DNA from: Acidobacteriota bacterium
GTDB taxonomy: Bacteria; Acidobacteriota; Terriglobia; Acidiferrales; UBA7541
Length of the DNA: 64,000 nucleotides
NCBI GenBank assembly: GCA_021788095.1
Contig: JAJYLB010000013.1
Location: 26,401-90,400 of the forward strand
Direction: 5' to 3'
Position numbers and translations under genes: made by a program. The notes beneath the pieces are model-generated. The model was not told the DNA's origin, ran no database searches, and saw nothing but the letters and a program-made list of their open reading frames with translations. Below are positions 35,539 through 44,629 of the stretch, one piece after another. Position 1 is the stretch's first letter. Every line of letters starts with the position of its first letter.

Positions 35539-36855
35539 ATGGAATTCTTCAAGAGCCCGAACTTTCGCTGGATGGCCAAGACGAAGTATTTCGTCAGCCT
35601 CTCGGTGATCCTGTTGCTGGTCGGCTTTGTTTCCTGGCTGCGCCAGGGCGGGCTGCTCTATGGAATCGACTTCAAGGGCGGGACCCTGGTCACCGTCCGC
35701 TTCGCCGGCACGCCCCCGTCCGCGAAAGTGCGCGCGGCGCTGGCGCAGGAAGGGCTCGGCGCCCCATCCATCCAGCCCATCAGCGATCCTGCCGATCCCG
35801 CCTCGAAAAACGACCTGCAGATCGGGCTCAAGGAAACAGGCGGGACGAGCCAGCAACTCGATGCCGGCCGCGACGCGATCAAGCTGGCGCTCGCCAAGAT
35901 CTTCCCCGCCCCCGCCGGCAAGCAGGATTTCAACGCCGCCATTGCCGGCGAGCTTGCCGATTACCTCACCCAGCAGGACCCGCTGCACCTCGGCTTATCC
36001 GCGGGAGCGCCCTACAAGCAACTGGCCGCCTCCCTGATCCACTACCGCGACGTGGATCGCGGCGGGTTGGTGACTTCGCTCGCCGACCTGGCCAAAGCCC
36101 CCGACGCGACGCCGGCGGTTGTGGCGAGCCTCGAGAAGTCCTACTATGCCGGCCCGTACGTCATCCGCAGCACCGACATCGAGGGCCCGGCGGAGGGCGC
36201 CTACTTGCGCCACCAGGCCGTTCTCGCCACACTCTACGCCCTGGCAGGCATGCTGATCTACGTGGCGTTTCGGTTCTCGGGCGGCGGCCTGCTGCACCTG
36301 ACCGCGGAGGCAGGCGACTTTTTCCTCTGGCGCTGGATCGATTTCGCCATCTTCGGTCTTGCGGCGGTGATCGCCGTGTTTCACGACGTCTTGATCACGC
36401 TCGGGCTTTTCTGTCTGTTCCACTTCGAGATCTCGCTCACGGTGATCGCCGCTTTGCTCACTCTGGTGGGCTATTCGATGAACGATACGATCGTGATCTT
36501 CGATCGCGTCCGGGAAAACCTGCGGCTCATGCGACGCGAGCCGTTTCCGGAGATCGTCGACCGATCCATCAACCAGACGCTCTCGCGGACGATCCTGACG
36601 AGCGGGTTGACGTTCCTGGCGGTACTGGTGCTGTTCCTGTTGGGGGGCGAGGGCTTGCGCTCTTTCGCCTTTGCCATGGTCGTGGGAGTTGTGGTAGGAA
36701 CCTATTCCAGCTTCGGGATTGCGGCTCCGATTGTCGTGGCTTGGAACCACTTTCGGACCCGCAAGGCACCCGCGGGCGCATCGCCCGGTTCCGGTGGACG
36801 GTCGTCAAGAGAGAAAACGGCGGACCGACGCATGGCGGCAGCCGGAAGGAGGTAG
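35539..36855 (+). CDS. secF: Protein translocase subunit SecF (enlarged periplasmic region)
   Basis: SecF is SecD's partner. After the first membrane helix comes GIDFKGGTLVTVRFAG, then a periplasmic part reaching to about residue 220, and the five C-terminal helices with IAVFHDVLITLGLF and GYSMNDTIVIFDRVRENLRL. At 438 residues it is about a hundred longer than the E. coli protein; the extra length is mainly in the first periplasmic region. tonB starts 4 bases after the stop. Confidence 0.94.
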   Translation: MEFFKSPNFRWMAKTKYFVSLSVILLLVGFVSWLRQGGLLYGIDFKGGTLVTVRFAGTPPSAKVRAALAQEGLGAPSIQPISDPADPASKNDLQIGLKETGGTSQQLDAGRDAIKLALAKIFPAPAGKQDFNAAIAGELADYLTQQDPLHLGLSAGAPYKQLAASLIHYRDVDRGGLVTSLADLAKAPDATPAVVASLEKSYYAGPYVIRSTDIEGPAEGAYLRHQAVLATLYALAGMLIYVAFRFSGGGLLHLTAEAGDFFLWRWIDFAIFGLAAVIAVFHDVLITLGLFCLFHFEISLTVIAALLTLVGYSMNDTIVIFDRVRENLRLMRREPFPEIVDRSINQTLSRTILTSGLTFLAVLVLFLLGGEGLRSFAFAMVVGVVVGTYSSFGIAAPIVVAWNHFRTRKAPAGASPGSGGRSSREKTADRRMAAAGRR

Positions 36856-36858
36856 GGC

Positions 36859-37599
36859 GTGTTTGACGATTTGGTGGTTTCCGGCGCGCATCGTCAGAAG
36901 ACGCATACGCGCTGGACGATCCTCGTTTCGCTGATTGGCCAATTGTGCATCCTGACGGTGTTGATCTTGATTCCTCTGATCTACACCCAGGCGCTGCCCA
37001 CGTCGATGTTGACGACGATGCTCACCGCACCTCCGCCACCACCGCCGGCGCCGCCTCCACCGCCCAAAGCCGTGGCGGTGGTCAAGCCGCCGCCCAGTTT
37101 CATCCAGCACAACCAGCTGATAGCGCCCAAAGTCATCCCCAAGAACGTCACCATCGTCAAGGAGAAGGCGGCGCCGCCCAGCATGGACGGCATGACCGGC
37201 GGCGTGGTGGGCGGCGCGACGGGCGGCTCGGCCGGCGGCGTGATGGGCGGCATCATCGGGTCGACCGGACCCGCGGCCCCTCCGCCACCGCCCAAGAAGA
37301 CCCCGGAGATCATCCACGTGGGTGGAGACGCGGAAGCGGCGCGGTGCATCCGCAAGGTGACGCCGATTTACCCCGAGATCGCGCAGGAGGCCCGGATTCA
37401 GGGCACGGTGGTCTTTCACGCGATCATCGGCAAAGACGGCACGGTGCAGCAGTTGACCTACATTTCCGGCCCGCCTCTGCTGGTCCAGGCGGCGAAGGAA
37501 GCCATCGAGCAGTGGAGGTACCAGCCCGAACTCCTCAATGGCGTGCCGGTCGAGGTGGACACGGTGATTTCCGCCGTCTTCACGTTGGGCGGGCAGTAA
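36859..37599 (+). CDS. tonB: TonB-family energy-transducing protein
   Basis: TonB spans the periplasm and passes energy from ExbB/ExbD to outer-membrane receptors. The 246-residue protein has one N-terminal membrane helix (about 20-45), a proline-rich spacer (APPPPPPAPPPPPKAVAVV), a Gly-rich stretch (about 108-135), and the C-terminal TonB domain with RKVTPIYPEIAQEARIQGTV and VEQWRYQP-like IEQWRYQPELLNGVPVEV. The GTG start has a strong GGAAGGAGG site. The neighbours exbB, exbD and exbD form the motor. Confidence 0.93.
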   Translation: MFDDLVVSGAHRQKTHTRWTILVSLIGQLCILTVLILIPLIYTQALPTSMLTTMLTAPPPPPPAPPPPPKAVAVVKPPPSFIQHNQLIAPKVIPKNVTIVKEKAAPPSMDGMTGGVVGGATGGSAGGVMGGIIGSTGPAAPPPPPKKTPEIIHVGGDAEAARCIRKVTPIYPEIAQEARIQGTVVFHAIIGKDGTVQQLTYISGPPLLVQAAKEAIEQWRYQPELLNGVPVEVDTVISAVFTLGGQ

Positions 37600-37680
37600 G
37601 CGCCGGCGCACGCCGCTGGGGCGAATGCATGAGTTTGTCTAAAGTCTCTGGTAGGATTGACAACAGGAGGAAATAACTCA

Positions 37681-38403
37681 ATGGCAGCTTACGTCTCCCT
37701 GGCGGGTTTCTGGCTGTGGCAGGCGGGTGGTAGCTGGGACCTGCGGGCCATGTGGGGCACGATGGGGCTCCCGGCCAAGATCGTCGTGATGCTTCTCGCC
37801 GTCATGTCGATCTGGTCGATCGCCATCATGATCGATCGCGCGCTGATGTACAGCGCCGCGCGAAAGCAGTCGCGCTTGTTCGTCCAGCAAGTGGCGCCTG
37901 CCCTGAAGGACAACAAGCTGGACGAGGCGATCTCCATCGCCGAGAAGAACAAGAAGAGCCACATCGCCAAGGTGGTGGCGACCGGCCTGGCGGAGTTCCA
38001 GGCGGCCACGGCTCAAGTGCCCGAGGACGAGATCATCGAGGCGGCCAAGCGCGGCCTGGAGCGCTCGGTGGCCATCGTCCACGCGGAGATGAAGCGCGGC
38101 CTCGGTGGCCTCGCGACGATCGGGGCGACCGCTCCCTTCGTCGGCCTGTTCGGCACGGTGCTCGGCATCATCCACGCCTTCAACGGCATCCAGGCCGAGA
38201 AGACGACCGGACTCACGGCGGTGGCCGGCGGTATCGCCGAAGCCTTGGTGACGACGGCTTTCGGCCTCTTCGTGGCGGTGCCCGCGGTGTGGACGTACAA
38301 TTACTTCAACGGCCGAGTCGAGGCGTTCGACGTGGAGATGGACAACTCCTCGATGGAGCTGGTCAACTACTTCATCACGCGGCGCGCGGCGAAAAAGAGC
38401 TGA
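37681..38403 (+). CDS. exbB: ExbB/TolQ/MotA-family proton-channel protein
   Basis: ExbB forms the inner-membrane proton channel with ExbD. The 240-residue protein has three membrane segments: KIVVMLLAVMSIWSIAIMID near residue 30, and two after the cytoplasmic loop around LGGLATIGATAPFVGLFGTV (the conserved family motif) and AEALVTTAFGLFVAVPAVW. The ATG at 37681 has an AGGAGG site and is preferred over an in-frame ATG 24 bases earlier. Confidence 0.95.
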   Translation: MAAYVSLAGFWLWQAGGSWDLRAMWGTMGLPAKIVVMLLAVMSIWSIAIMIDRALMYSAARKQSRLFVQQVAPALKDNKLDEAISIAEKNKKSHIAKVVATGLAEFQAATAQVPEDEIIEAAKRGLERSVAIVHAEMKRGLGGLATIGATAPFVGLFGTVLGIIHAFNGIQAEKTTGLTAVAGGIAEALVTTAFGLFVAVPAVWTYNYFNGRVEAFDVEMDNSSMELVNYFITRRAAKKS

Positions 38404-38424
38404 TCGGCCGGGAGCGGACAAACC

Positions 38425-38877
38425 ATGGCCTACAAGCCAAAAGCCGGCGCGACCTTGTCGGAGCCCAACGTCATTCCCATGGCCGACATCATGCTGGTGT
38501 TGCTCATCATCATGATGATCACCGTCCCGAGACTGCAGCAAGGGACCTCGGTGGACATGGCGACGGTGGCCAACCCCGTGCAGATGAAAGACGCGGAGAA
38601 GGAAGACGCCGTTCTCCTCTCGATCACTCACGACGGCACCATCTTTTTCCGCACCACCAAGATCCATCTAACCGACGTCACGCCGCAGGTCCGCGACGCG
38701 CTCAAGGACCGCTTGGACAAGGTGGTCTATATCAAGGCCGACCAGCGCGCCAAATACGGGGACGTAACCGCCGTCGTGGACGACGTTCGCGCCGCCGGCG
38801 ACGAGCAAATCGGCCTGATTACCGAAAAGCTCACGGACCCTGCCGTCGAGGTCGAAGGCCCCAAGGGCGGCGGGTAG
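38425..38877 (+). CDS. exbD: ExbD-family biopolymer transporter, first copy
   Basis: The 150-residue protein has a short cytoplasmic N-terminus, one membrane helix with SEPNVIPMADIMLVLLIIMM that includes the proton-carrying Asp, and a periplasmic domain ending in KYGDVTAVVDDVRAAGDEQI. It lies directly after exbB. Two consecutive ExbD genes are common in this kind of operon and may form a heterodimer. Confidence 0.94.
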   Translation: MAYKPKAGATLSEPNVIPMADIMLVLLIIMMITVPRLQQGTSVDMATVANPVQMKDAEKEDAVLLSITHDGTIFFRTTKIHLTDVTPQVRDALKDRLDKVVYIKADQRAKYGDVTAVVDDVRAAGDEQIGLITEKLTDPAVEVEGPKGGG

Positions 38878-38928
38878 GGTGCGGCCCGGCGGTAAAGCCG
38901 AGAGCGGAAGCAGAGCGAGGATAGGGCG

Positions 38929-39357
38929 ATGGCCATTCAGCTAGGTGGAAAAGGCGGGGCGATGTCGGAACCGAACGTCGTTCCGCTGATCGACGTGCTC
39001 CTGGTCTTGATCATCATTTTCATGGCGATCACGCCCACGACGCCTGTGGGACTCAAGGCCCAGGTGCCCCAGCCGGCGCCGCCAAACGAAAAACCGGAGA
39101 TGCAAACGCGAACCATCGTCGTGCAGGTGGCCCGGGACGGCGGCTTGAAAATCAACGAGCAGCCGGTGACTTGGAGTACTCTCGGGACGCAGCTCGTGGC
39201 GGTGTTCAAGGAGCGCGCCCCGGGCGACCGCGTGGCTTTTATCAAGGGGGACAAGGACGTTCCCTATCTCTACGTCGCCCGCGCGATCGACATCATGAGT
39301 GCTTCCGACGTCGAGATGGTCGGCTTGCTCACCAAGAAGGTCGAAGAGGGCCAGTAG
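38929..39357 (+). CDS. exbD: ExbD-family biopolymer transporter, second copy
   Basis: The 142-residue protein repeats the ExbD plan: MSEPNVVPLIDVLLVLIIIF with the membrane Asp, then a periplasmic domain ending YLYVARAIDIMSASDVEMVG. It differs from the first copy through most of the periplasmic part, so it is not a recent duplicate. It has a Gly/Lys N-terminus (AIQLGGKGGAMSEPN). Confidence 0.94.
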   Translation: MAIQLGGKGGAMSEPNVVPLIDVLLVLIIIFMAITPTTPVGLKAQVPQPAPPNEKPEMQTRTIVVQVARDGGLKINEQPVTWSTLGTQLVAVFKERAPGDRVAFIKGDKDVPYLYVARAIDIMSASDVEMVGLLTKKVEEGQ

Positions 39358-39408
39358 CACGATCGCGGCGCTGGCGCCTCGCCGGCCGGGGGCTGGAGGG
39401 AACTTCTG

Positions 39409-40251
39409 ATGTGGTGGCGAAAGAATCTTTCGAAAGTTTGTGCAGGATTGCTCGTCGCGGGCGGCCTGGCGGGGCTCGCCGGGTGTAACAAACTGCGCTC
39501 CCGGGATCTGCTCAACAAGGGCGCCCAAGCCTACAAGGAAGCCAAATTCGACGAGGCCGAAGCCGATTTCCGGCAAGCGGCCCAGCTCGATCCGAGCTTC
39601 CTGGATGCCCGTATCTACCTGGCCGCCTCCTACGCCAGCCAGTACGTGCAAGGCTCTACCGCCCCCGAAAACATCCAGAAGGCCCAGGAAGCCATCGCCG
39701 AATATAAGAAGGTCCTCGATCGCGATCCAAACAATTTGAACGCCATCGATAGCATCGGCTCGATGTTGTACAACCTGGGCGGCGTGCCCTTCAACGCTCA
39801 AACGCTGGAGCAGGCGAAATCGTGGGAGGAAAAGCACATCGCGATCAAGCCGGACGACGCGCAGCCCTATTACTGGATAGGCTTGCTCGACTGGACCCTG
39901 GCGTGGCACGCGAACGGGATCATGCGGACGGACTATAACGACCACCTGCCGAAGCGCAAAAGGGCGATCCAGACCACCGACCCATTGCCCGAAAAGCTCC
40001 GCACCGATTTCGCGGCGAAGTACGAGCAAACCGCGGACGAGGGCATCCAAGCGCTCCAGAAGGCCATGGAATTGAAATCGAACTATAGCGACGCCATGTC
40101 CTATCTGAACCTGCTCTACCGGCAGAAAGCGGACATGGTGGCGTCGTCCGACGAACGCGCCTCACTGCTCAAGCAAGCGGACGACTTGATGATGAAGGCG
40201 AACCAGATCAAGCAGCAACAAAACGCCAGCCCCCCTCCGGGGGCGAGCTAG
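39409..40251 (+). CDS. TPR-repeat lipoprotein
   Basis: The 280-residue protein has a lipoprotein signal peptide ending LAGLAGC (Cys27), then TPR repeats such as LLNKGAQAYKEAKFDEAEAD and NNLNAIDSIGSMLYNLGG. It is the last gene of the tonB-exbB-exbD-exbD row and is followed by a strong terminator. An envelope scaffold role tied to the TonB motor is possible but only inferred from position. Confidence 0.82.
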   Translation: MWWRKNLSKVCAGLLVAGGLAGLAGCNKLRSRDLLNKGAQAYKEAKFDEAEADFRQAAQLDPSFLDARIYLAASYASQYVQGSTAPENIQKAQEAIAEYKKVLDRDPNNLNAIDSIGSMLYNLGGVPFNAQTLEQAKSWEEKHIAIKPDDAQPYYWIGLLDWTLAWHANGIMRTDYNDHLPKRKRAIQTTDPLPEKLRTDFAAKYEQTADEGIQALQKAMELKSNYSDAMSYLNLLYRQKADMVASSDERASLLKQADDLMMKANQIKQQQNASPPPGAS

Positions 40252-40264
40252 GCCGGAGGTTTCC

Positions 40265-40298
40265 GCCGGCTGGCCCGGGTCGGGCCAGCCGGCTTTTT
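40265..40298 (+). terminator. Rho-independent terminator after the TonB-system operon
   Basis: A perfect 12-bp stem (GCCGGCTGGCCC at 40265-40276, GGGCCAGCCGGC at 40282-40293) with a 5-base loop is followed by TTTTT. Confidence 0.9.
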
Positions 40299-40425
40299 AT
40301 CTTCGCCCGCGAGGGCGCGCGCCGCGACGGACCGGGGTGCCGCGGTAGGCGGCCCGAAACCTTCGCGGACTCCGGCGGGCTTGCCGCGCCGTAGCCCGCC
40401 GCGGCAGGCAGGGGCACAGGAAACC

Positions 40426-42621
40426 ATGTCGAGCGACCCCAGACCCATCAGCACCAGCGCACGCCGCGCCCTGGACTTGCGCTTCCTCGAGTTGAGGGAC
40501 AAGGTTCGGCAGATCCGGCCGGGCGAAGATCTGGACTTGCTGCAACACGCCTACGATCTCGCCGGCGCGCAACACTCGGAACAGCGGCGGGCGTCGGGCG
40601 ATCCCTTCCTTTCCCATCCCCTCGAAGTCGCCCACGTGCTGGCCGATATGCGCTTGGACGTGGCCACGATCGCCGCGGCCCTGCTCCACGACGTGGTCGA
40701 AGACACCAAGACCCCCATCGCTCAGATCGCCAGCCAATTCGGCAACGAAGTGGCCCGCCTGGTGGAAGGCGCGACGAAGATCGGCCTGCTGAATCTGGAG
40801 GCGCCCGACGTCCGCCAGGCGGAAAACGTGCGGAAAATGCTGCTGGCGATGGCCACCGACGTCCGCGTGGTGCTGATCAAGCTGGCCGACCGGCTGCACA
40901 ACATGCGCACGCTCGACTTCCTCCCCAGCGACCGCCAGCAACGCATCGCGCGAGAGACGCTGGGCATCTACGCCCCCATCGCCCATCGGCTGGGGATGGG
41001 AGCGATGCGGGGTGAACTCGAAGACCTGGCGTTCAGCTACCTGGAGCCGGAAGCGTACCTCGAGCTGCGGAAGCGGGTCGAATCGAAGCGAAAATTCTAC
41101 GAGAAGTTCCTGGGCGAAGTGCAGGATCAGATTCGGAAGAAGCTCGTGGAAAGCGGCATCCCCGCCGAGGTGGACGGCCGGATCAAGCGCCTCTACTCGA
41201 TTCATCAGAAAATCCAGCGGCAGCAGCGCACGCTCGACCAGATCTACGACTTGCTGGCCGTCCGGCTGACCACCGATACCGTCCGCAACTGCTACGCCGC
41301 CCTCGGCGTCATCCACCAGATCTGGCCGCCGGTGCCCGGCCGGTTCAAGGACTACATCGCCATGCCGCGGCCCAACCTCTACCAGTCGCTGCACACGACG
41401 GTGATTCGGGGCAGCCAGCCGTTCGAGGTGCAGCTACGCACGCAGGAGATGCACCGGACCGCCGAATACGGCGTCTGCGCCCATTGGCGCTACAAGGAGG
41501 GCGGAGGCGCGCCCTCCGAGCGCGACGACCAGCGGATCACCTGGCTGCGCCAATTGATCGAATGGGTGCAGGAGACGCAGGAACCGAGCGAATTCCTCTC
41601 CACGCTCAAGGTTGATTTGTACCCGGAGGAGGTGTACACCTTCACCCCGAAAGGGCGCGTGATCGTCCTGCCGCGCGGCGCCACGCCCGTCGATTTCGCC
41701 TATAGCATTCATACCGAAGTGGGCCATCAGTGCACCGGCGCCAAGGTCAATTCCCAGATGGTTCCCTTGCGGCATCCCCTGGCTAATGGCGACGTCGTCG
41801 AGATCGTCACCCACAAGGACCACGGACCCAGCCGGGATTGGCTCACCTTCGTGCAAACGTCACGCGCCCGCAGCAAGATCCGCCAGTGGATCAACCTCCA
41901 GGAAGGCCGGCGGGCGACCGAAGTGGGACGCCGCCTGCTGGAAAAGGAAGCGCGCGAGCACAGCGTCAAACTGAAACGGCTGGACGCGGAACTCGGGCGG
42001 GTGGCCACCGAATATGGCTGCGCGGCGGTGGACGACCTCTACGCCGGCGTCGGTTACGGCAAGTTCGCCGCGCGGCAAGTGCTGGCGAAAGTGGCGGGCG
42101 AGCCGCTCGAGGAGAAGCGGGCGGCGGAATCGCCGCGACTGGCCTCAGCGGTGAAGCGGATGCTGGGCATGCACGATCCGGCCGTTCTGGTGCGCGGCCA
42201 GGACGACGTCCTCGTCTACCGCGCCGCTTGCTGCAGCCCGATTCCCGGCGACGATATCATCGGTTACATCACCCGCGGGCGGGGCGTGGCCGTTCACCAC
42301 GCCGCCTGCCCCAACGTCCAGAACCTCCTCTACGAAACCGAGCGGCGCATCCCCGTGGAATGGGCGTCGAAATCCGGTGGCACCTACTCGGTGCGTCTGC
42401 GGGTTTACAGCGAGGACCGGCCGGGCATCCTCGCCGCCGTGACCGCGGCGATCAGCGAAGCCGCGATCAACATCCGCTCGCTCGAAAGCACGAGCGACGA
42501 TTTGCGCGCTCGCATCGACCTCCTGCTGGACCTCGCCGATCACAAGCAGCTCGATCGCATCATGGCTGCGATCCGGCGCGTTCCCGGCATCTTCGACGTC
42601 CAGCGGGTCTACAACGTGTGA
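40426..42621 (+). CDS. rel: Bifunctional (p)ppGpp synthetase/hydrolase (Rel/SpoT)
   Basis: This long RSH enzyme makes and degrades the stringent-response alarmones. The 731 residues have an HD hydrolase domain with HPLEVAHVLADMRLDVATI and LLHDVVEDT, a synthetase domain with RFKDYIAMPRPNLYQSLHTT, a TGS domain (EVYTFTPKGRVIVLPRGATP), and a C-terminal ACT domain (YSVRLRVYSEDRPGILAAVT). Both active sites keep their key motifs, so it should be bifunctional. I start at the ATG at 40426; the earlier ATG at 40381 would add a Pro/Arg-rich extension. Confidence 0.95.
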   Translation: MSSDPRPISTSARRALDLRFLELRDKVRQIRPGEDLDLLQHAYDLAGAQHSEQRRASGDPFLSHPLEVAHVLADMRLDVATIAAALLHDVVEDTKTPIAQIASQFGNEVARLVEGATKIGLLNLEAPDVRQAENVRKMLLAMATDVRVVLIKLADRLHNMRTLDFLPSDRQQRIARETLGIYAPIAHRLGMGAMRGELEDLAFSYLEPEAYLELRKRVESKRKFYEKFLGEVQDQIRKKLVESGIPAEVDGRIKRLYSIHQKIQRQQRTLDQIYDLLAVRLTTDTVRNCYAALGVIHQIWPPVPGRFKDYIAMPRPNLYQSLHTTVIRGSQPFEVQLRTQEMHRTAEYGVCAHWRYKEGGGAPSERDDQRITWLRQLIEWVQETQEPSEFLSTLKVDLYPEEVYTFTPKGRVIVLPRGATPVDFAYSIHTEVGHQCTGAKVNSQMVPLRHPLANGDVVEIVTHKDHGPSRDWLTFVQTSRARSKIRQWINLQEGRRATEVGRRLLEKEAREHSVKLKRLDAELGRVATEYGCAAVDDLYAGVGYGKFAARQVLAKVAGEPLEEKRAAESPRLASAVKRMLGMHDPAVLVRGQDDVLVYRAACCSPIPGDDIIGYITRGRGVAVHHAACPNVQNLLYETERRIPVEWASKSGGTYSVRLRVYSEDRPGILAAVTAAISEAAINIRSLESTSDDLRARIDLLLDLADHKQLDRIMAAIRRVPGIFDVQRVYNV

Positions 42622-42631
42622 TTCCCTTACA

Positions 42632-44128
42632 ATGTGGGGGTTGATTCGCTTCCGTCGCGCGCGGGTGCTTTCGCTGGGCTGCGTCTTGGCTTTGACCCTG
42701 CTTGCCGGCTGCGCCGTTCCGCTCGGACCTGGCTACCTCATCAGCCGGGAAACCGTCACCGTTCATTACCAACCCGGCGCTCCCCGCTTGTACTACAGCG
42801 TCCGGGCCGATGTGCGAAACGATGGCAACAGCACGCTCTCGCTCTTGAGGATACGCGCCCCGCGGCCCCTCGCCGCGCTTCCTCCCAAGCCGCCGGCTAC
42901 CCGGGCTCCGTCGACAGCGGGGCCGGTGGACCTCGGGCCTAGGGGAGAGCTGAAATGGCTGTCCGTGCCGTTGAACCCGCCGCTGGGGCCGCTTCGTCCC
43001 AGAGGTTCGGTGGTCATCCCTTTTGGCTACATCGTCGCAACGAGCGGCAACGCAGTCTTGCTCGAGCCGCAGAACTGGTTTCCGGCATTCCTCCCTCCCA
43101 CCGGCCTTTTCGCCAGAGGAGAGCTCCGCGCGCCAAAGACAGAACTCGATATTTTTGTTCCCCGGGGCTATGCCGCTCTCGCCACTGGCCGATTCCGCGG
43201 CGTGCGTTCAGGCCCCTCAGCGGACCAAAGCGAGTACCGCTACGAGCTTGACGGCCAGGATTTCCTTCCCCTCCTCCTCGTGGGCCGGTATTCGGTGAGG
43301 GATCTCCGGAGCGGAGGGAGCGAGGTGGCTTTTTGGACTCGCGCGCCGCTCTCGAAATCCTGCGCTGGCGCCTGGGCCGCTCATCTGGCTTCCCGTGCCG
43401 CTTTCTACCGCTCCGCCTTCGGCAGGATCGCAAAGCATCGGCGGCCGATTCCCCTGATCGAGCTGCCCCCGGAAACCGCTTCGTGGATTCGCGAAGCCAG
43501 CGATGGCTTTGGGAGCGTGCCGGGAGGTGTGTGGTTCTCCGTTGCTCCCGCCGACTTGTGCGGGGAACCCGAGCGCTTCTTTCCGGCCGCGGACCGCGCG
43601 CTGGCCGCGACGTGGTTTGGTTGGGACGTGAAACCCGAGCCGGGCGCGCAAGCCATGCTGGGCGGCGGAGCGCCGCGCTATGCCGCCTGGATGGCGGAAG
43701 AGGCCGAGAAAGGGCCGACCGGGCGCGCGAGAGAGATCGAAGCATGGATCCAGGAATACGATCGGCTGGGCAGAAAAGCCCCGCCCCTGGCGCCCAGCCG
43801 CCTGGACGCTCATGCCAGTGCAACCCAGTGGCAAATGGCCGGCATCCAATCCGCTCTTTGCCTCATCGCACTCGAAGACCGCTTTGGTCGCCAAGCTGTT
43901 CGTGGCGCTCTGGCACACCTGGTGGGGACGCTCGGCGGGGAAAGCGCCGGGCTCGACGAGCTGCGCTCGGCGCTGGAACAGCTAACCGGCCAAGACCTGT
44001 ACGCCTTTTTCCATCAGTGGCTTGGCCGGCCGCGGATTCCCAGCGCATTCCGCGGCCGTTACGCCAGCGCAGCGGGGAAGGCCGCACACCGCGGGAACGA
44101 CATGGGGAGTTCCGGGAGGCTAAAGTGA
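42632..44128 (+). CDS. M1-aminopeptidase-like lipoprotein lacking the zinc motif
   Basis: The 498-residue protein has a lipoprotein signal (LTLLAGC). The middle and C-terminal parts look like the peptidase-MA fold of M1 enzymes: DRALAATWFGWDVKPEPGAQ stands where HExxHxWFG would be, followed by YAAWMAEEAEKG and a helical end with QLTGQDLYAFFHQWLG. The His-Glu-His zinc ligands are missing, so catalysis by the usual mechanism is unlikely. It could be a binding or structural protein. A TACAAT overlaps the ATG, so a TTG at 42641 is an alternative start. The stop overlaps the ridA start. Confidence 0.65.
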   Translation: MWGLIRFRRARVLSLGCVLALTLLAGCAVPLGPGYLISRETVTVHYQPGAPRLYYSVRADVRNDGNSTLSLLRIRAPRPLAALPPKPPATRAPSTAGPVDLGPRGELKWLSVPLNPPLGPLRPRGSVVIPFGYIVATSGNAVLLEPQNWFPAFLPPTGLFARGELRAPKTELDIFVPRGYAALATGRFRGVRSGPSADQSEYRYELDGQDFLPLLLVGRYSVRDLRSGGSEVAFWTRAPLSKSCAGAWAAHLASRAAFYRSAFGRIAKHRRPIPLIELPPETASWIREASDGFGSVPGGVWFSVAPADLCGEPERFFPAADRALAATWFGWDVKPEPGAQAMLGGGAPRYAAWMAEEAEKGPTGRAREIEAWIQEYDRLGRKAPPLAPSRLDAHASATQWQMAGIQSALCLIALEDRFGRQAVRGALAHLVGTLGGESAGLDELRSALEQLTGQDLYAFFHQWLGRPRIPSAFRGRYASAAGKAAHRGNDMGSSGRLK

Positions 44129-44511
44129 GAGAAGCGATCTCCACGCCTGAGGCGCCACGCGCCATCGGCCCCTATTCCCAAGCCATTCGTGCGAACGGCT
44201 TCGTCTTCGTATCGGGGCAAGTGGGATTCGATCCCAAGACCGGATTCATCGTCGAAGGCGGGGTCACCAAGCAAACCGAGCGGATCATGGAGAATGTGAA
44301 GGCGATCCTCGAGGCTGCCGGCACCTCGCTCGGGAACGTGGTCAAGACCACCGTCTTCCTGAAATCCATCGACGATTTCGGCAAGATGAACGAGATTTAC
44401 GGCCGCTACTTCCCCGCTCGGCCGCCGGCGCGGTCCACCGTGGAAGTGTCGCGCCTGCCGCGTGACGTAGGCGTGGAAATCGACGTCATCGCCGTCGCGC
44501 CTTTCCTCTAA
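44125..44511 (+). CDS. ridA: RidA-family enamine/imine deaminase
   Basis: RidA hydrolyses reactive enamines released by PLP enzymes such as threonine dehydratase. The 128-residue protein has the family signature: STPEAPRAIGPYSQAIRANG, VFVSGQVGFDPKTG, NVKAILEAAGTSLGNVVKTT and the catalytic Arg in PARSTVEVSRLPRDV. The GTG start overlaps the stop of the upstream lipoprotein gene by four bases (GTGA), with GGGAGG as ribosome site. Confidence 0.95.
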   Translation: MREAISTPEAPRAIGPYSQAIRANGFVFVSGQVGFDPKTGFIVEGGVTKQTERIMENVKAILEAAGTSLGNVVKTTVFLKSIDDFGKMNEIYGRYFPARPPARSTVEVSRLPRDVGVEIDVIAVAPFL

Positions 44512-44629
44512 GAGGACGCTGGAAAAGCCCTTTTGAGGACTGCCATCCTGAGGCCGCCGCGAGCGCCCTGTAGGCGCGCGGTCTCCGCGCCCCCCGACCC
44601 ATCGCGATCGTGGCTTTGGACCCGCGCGC

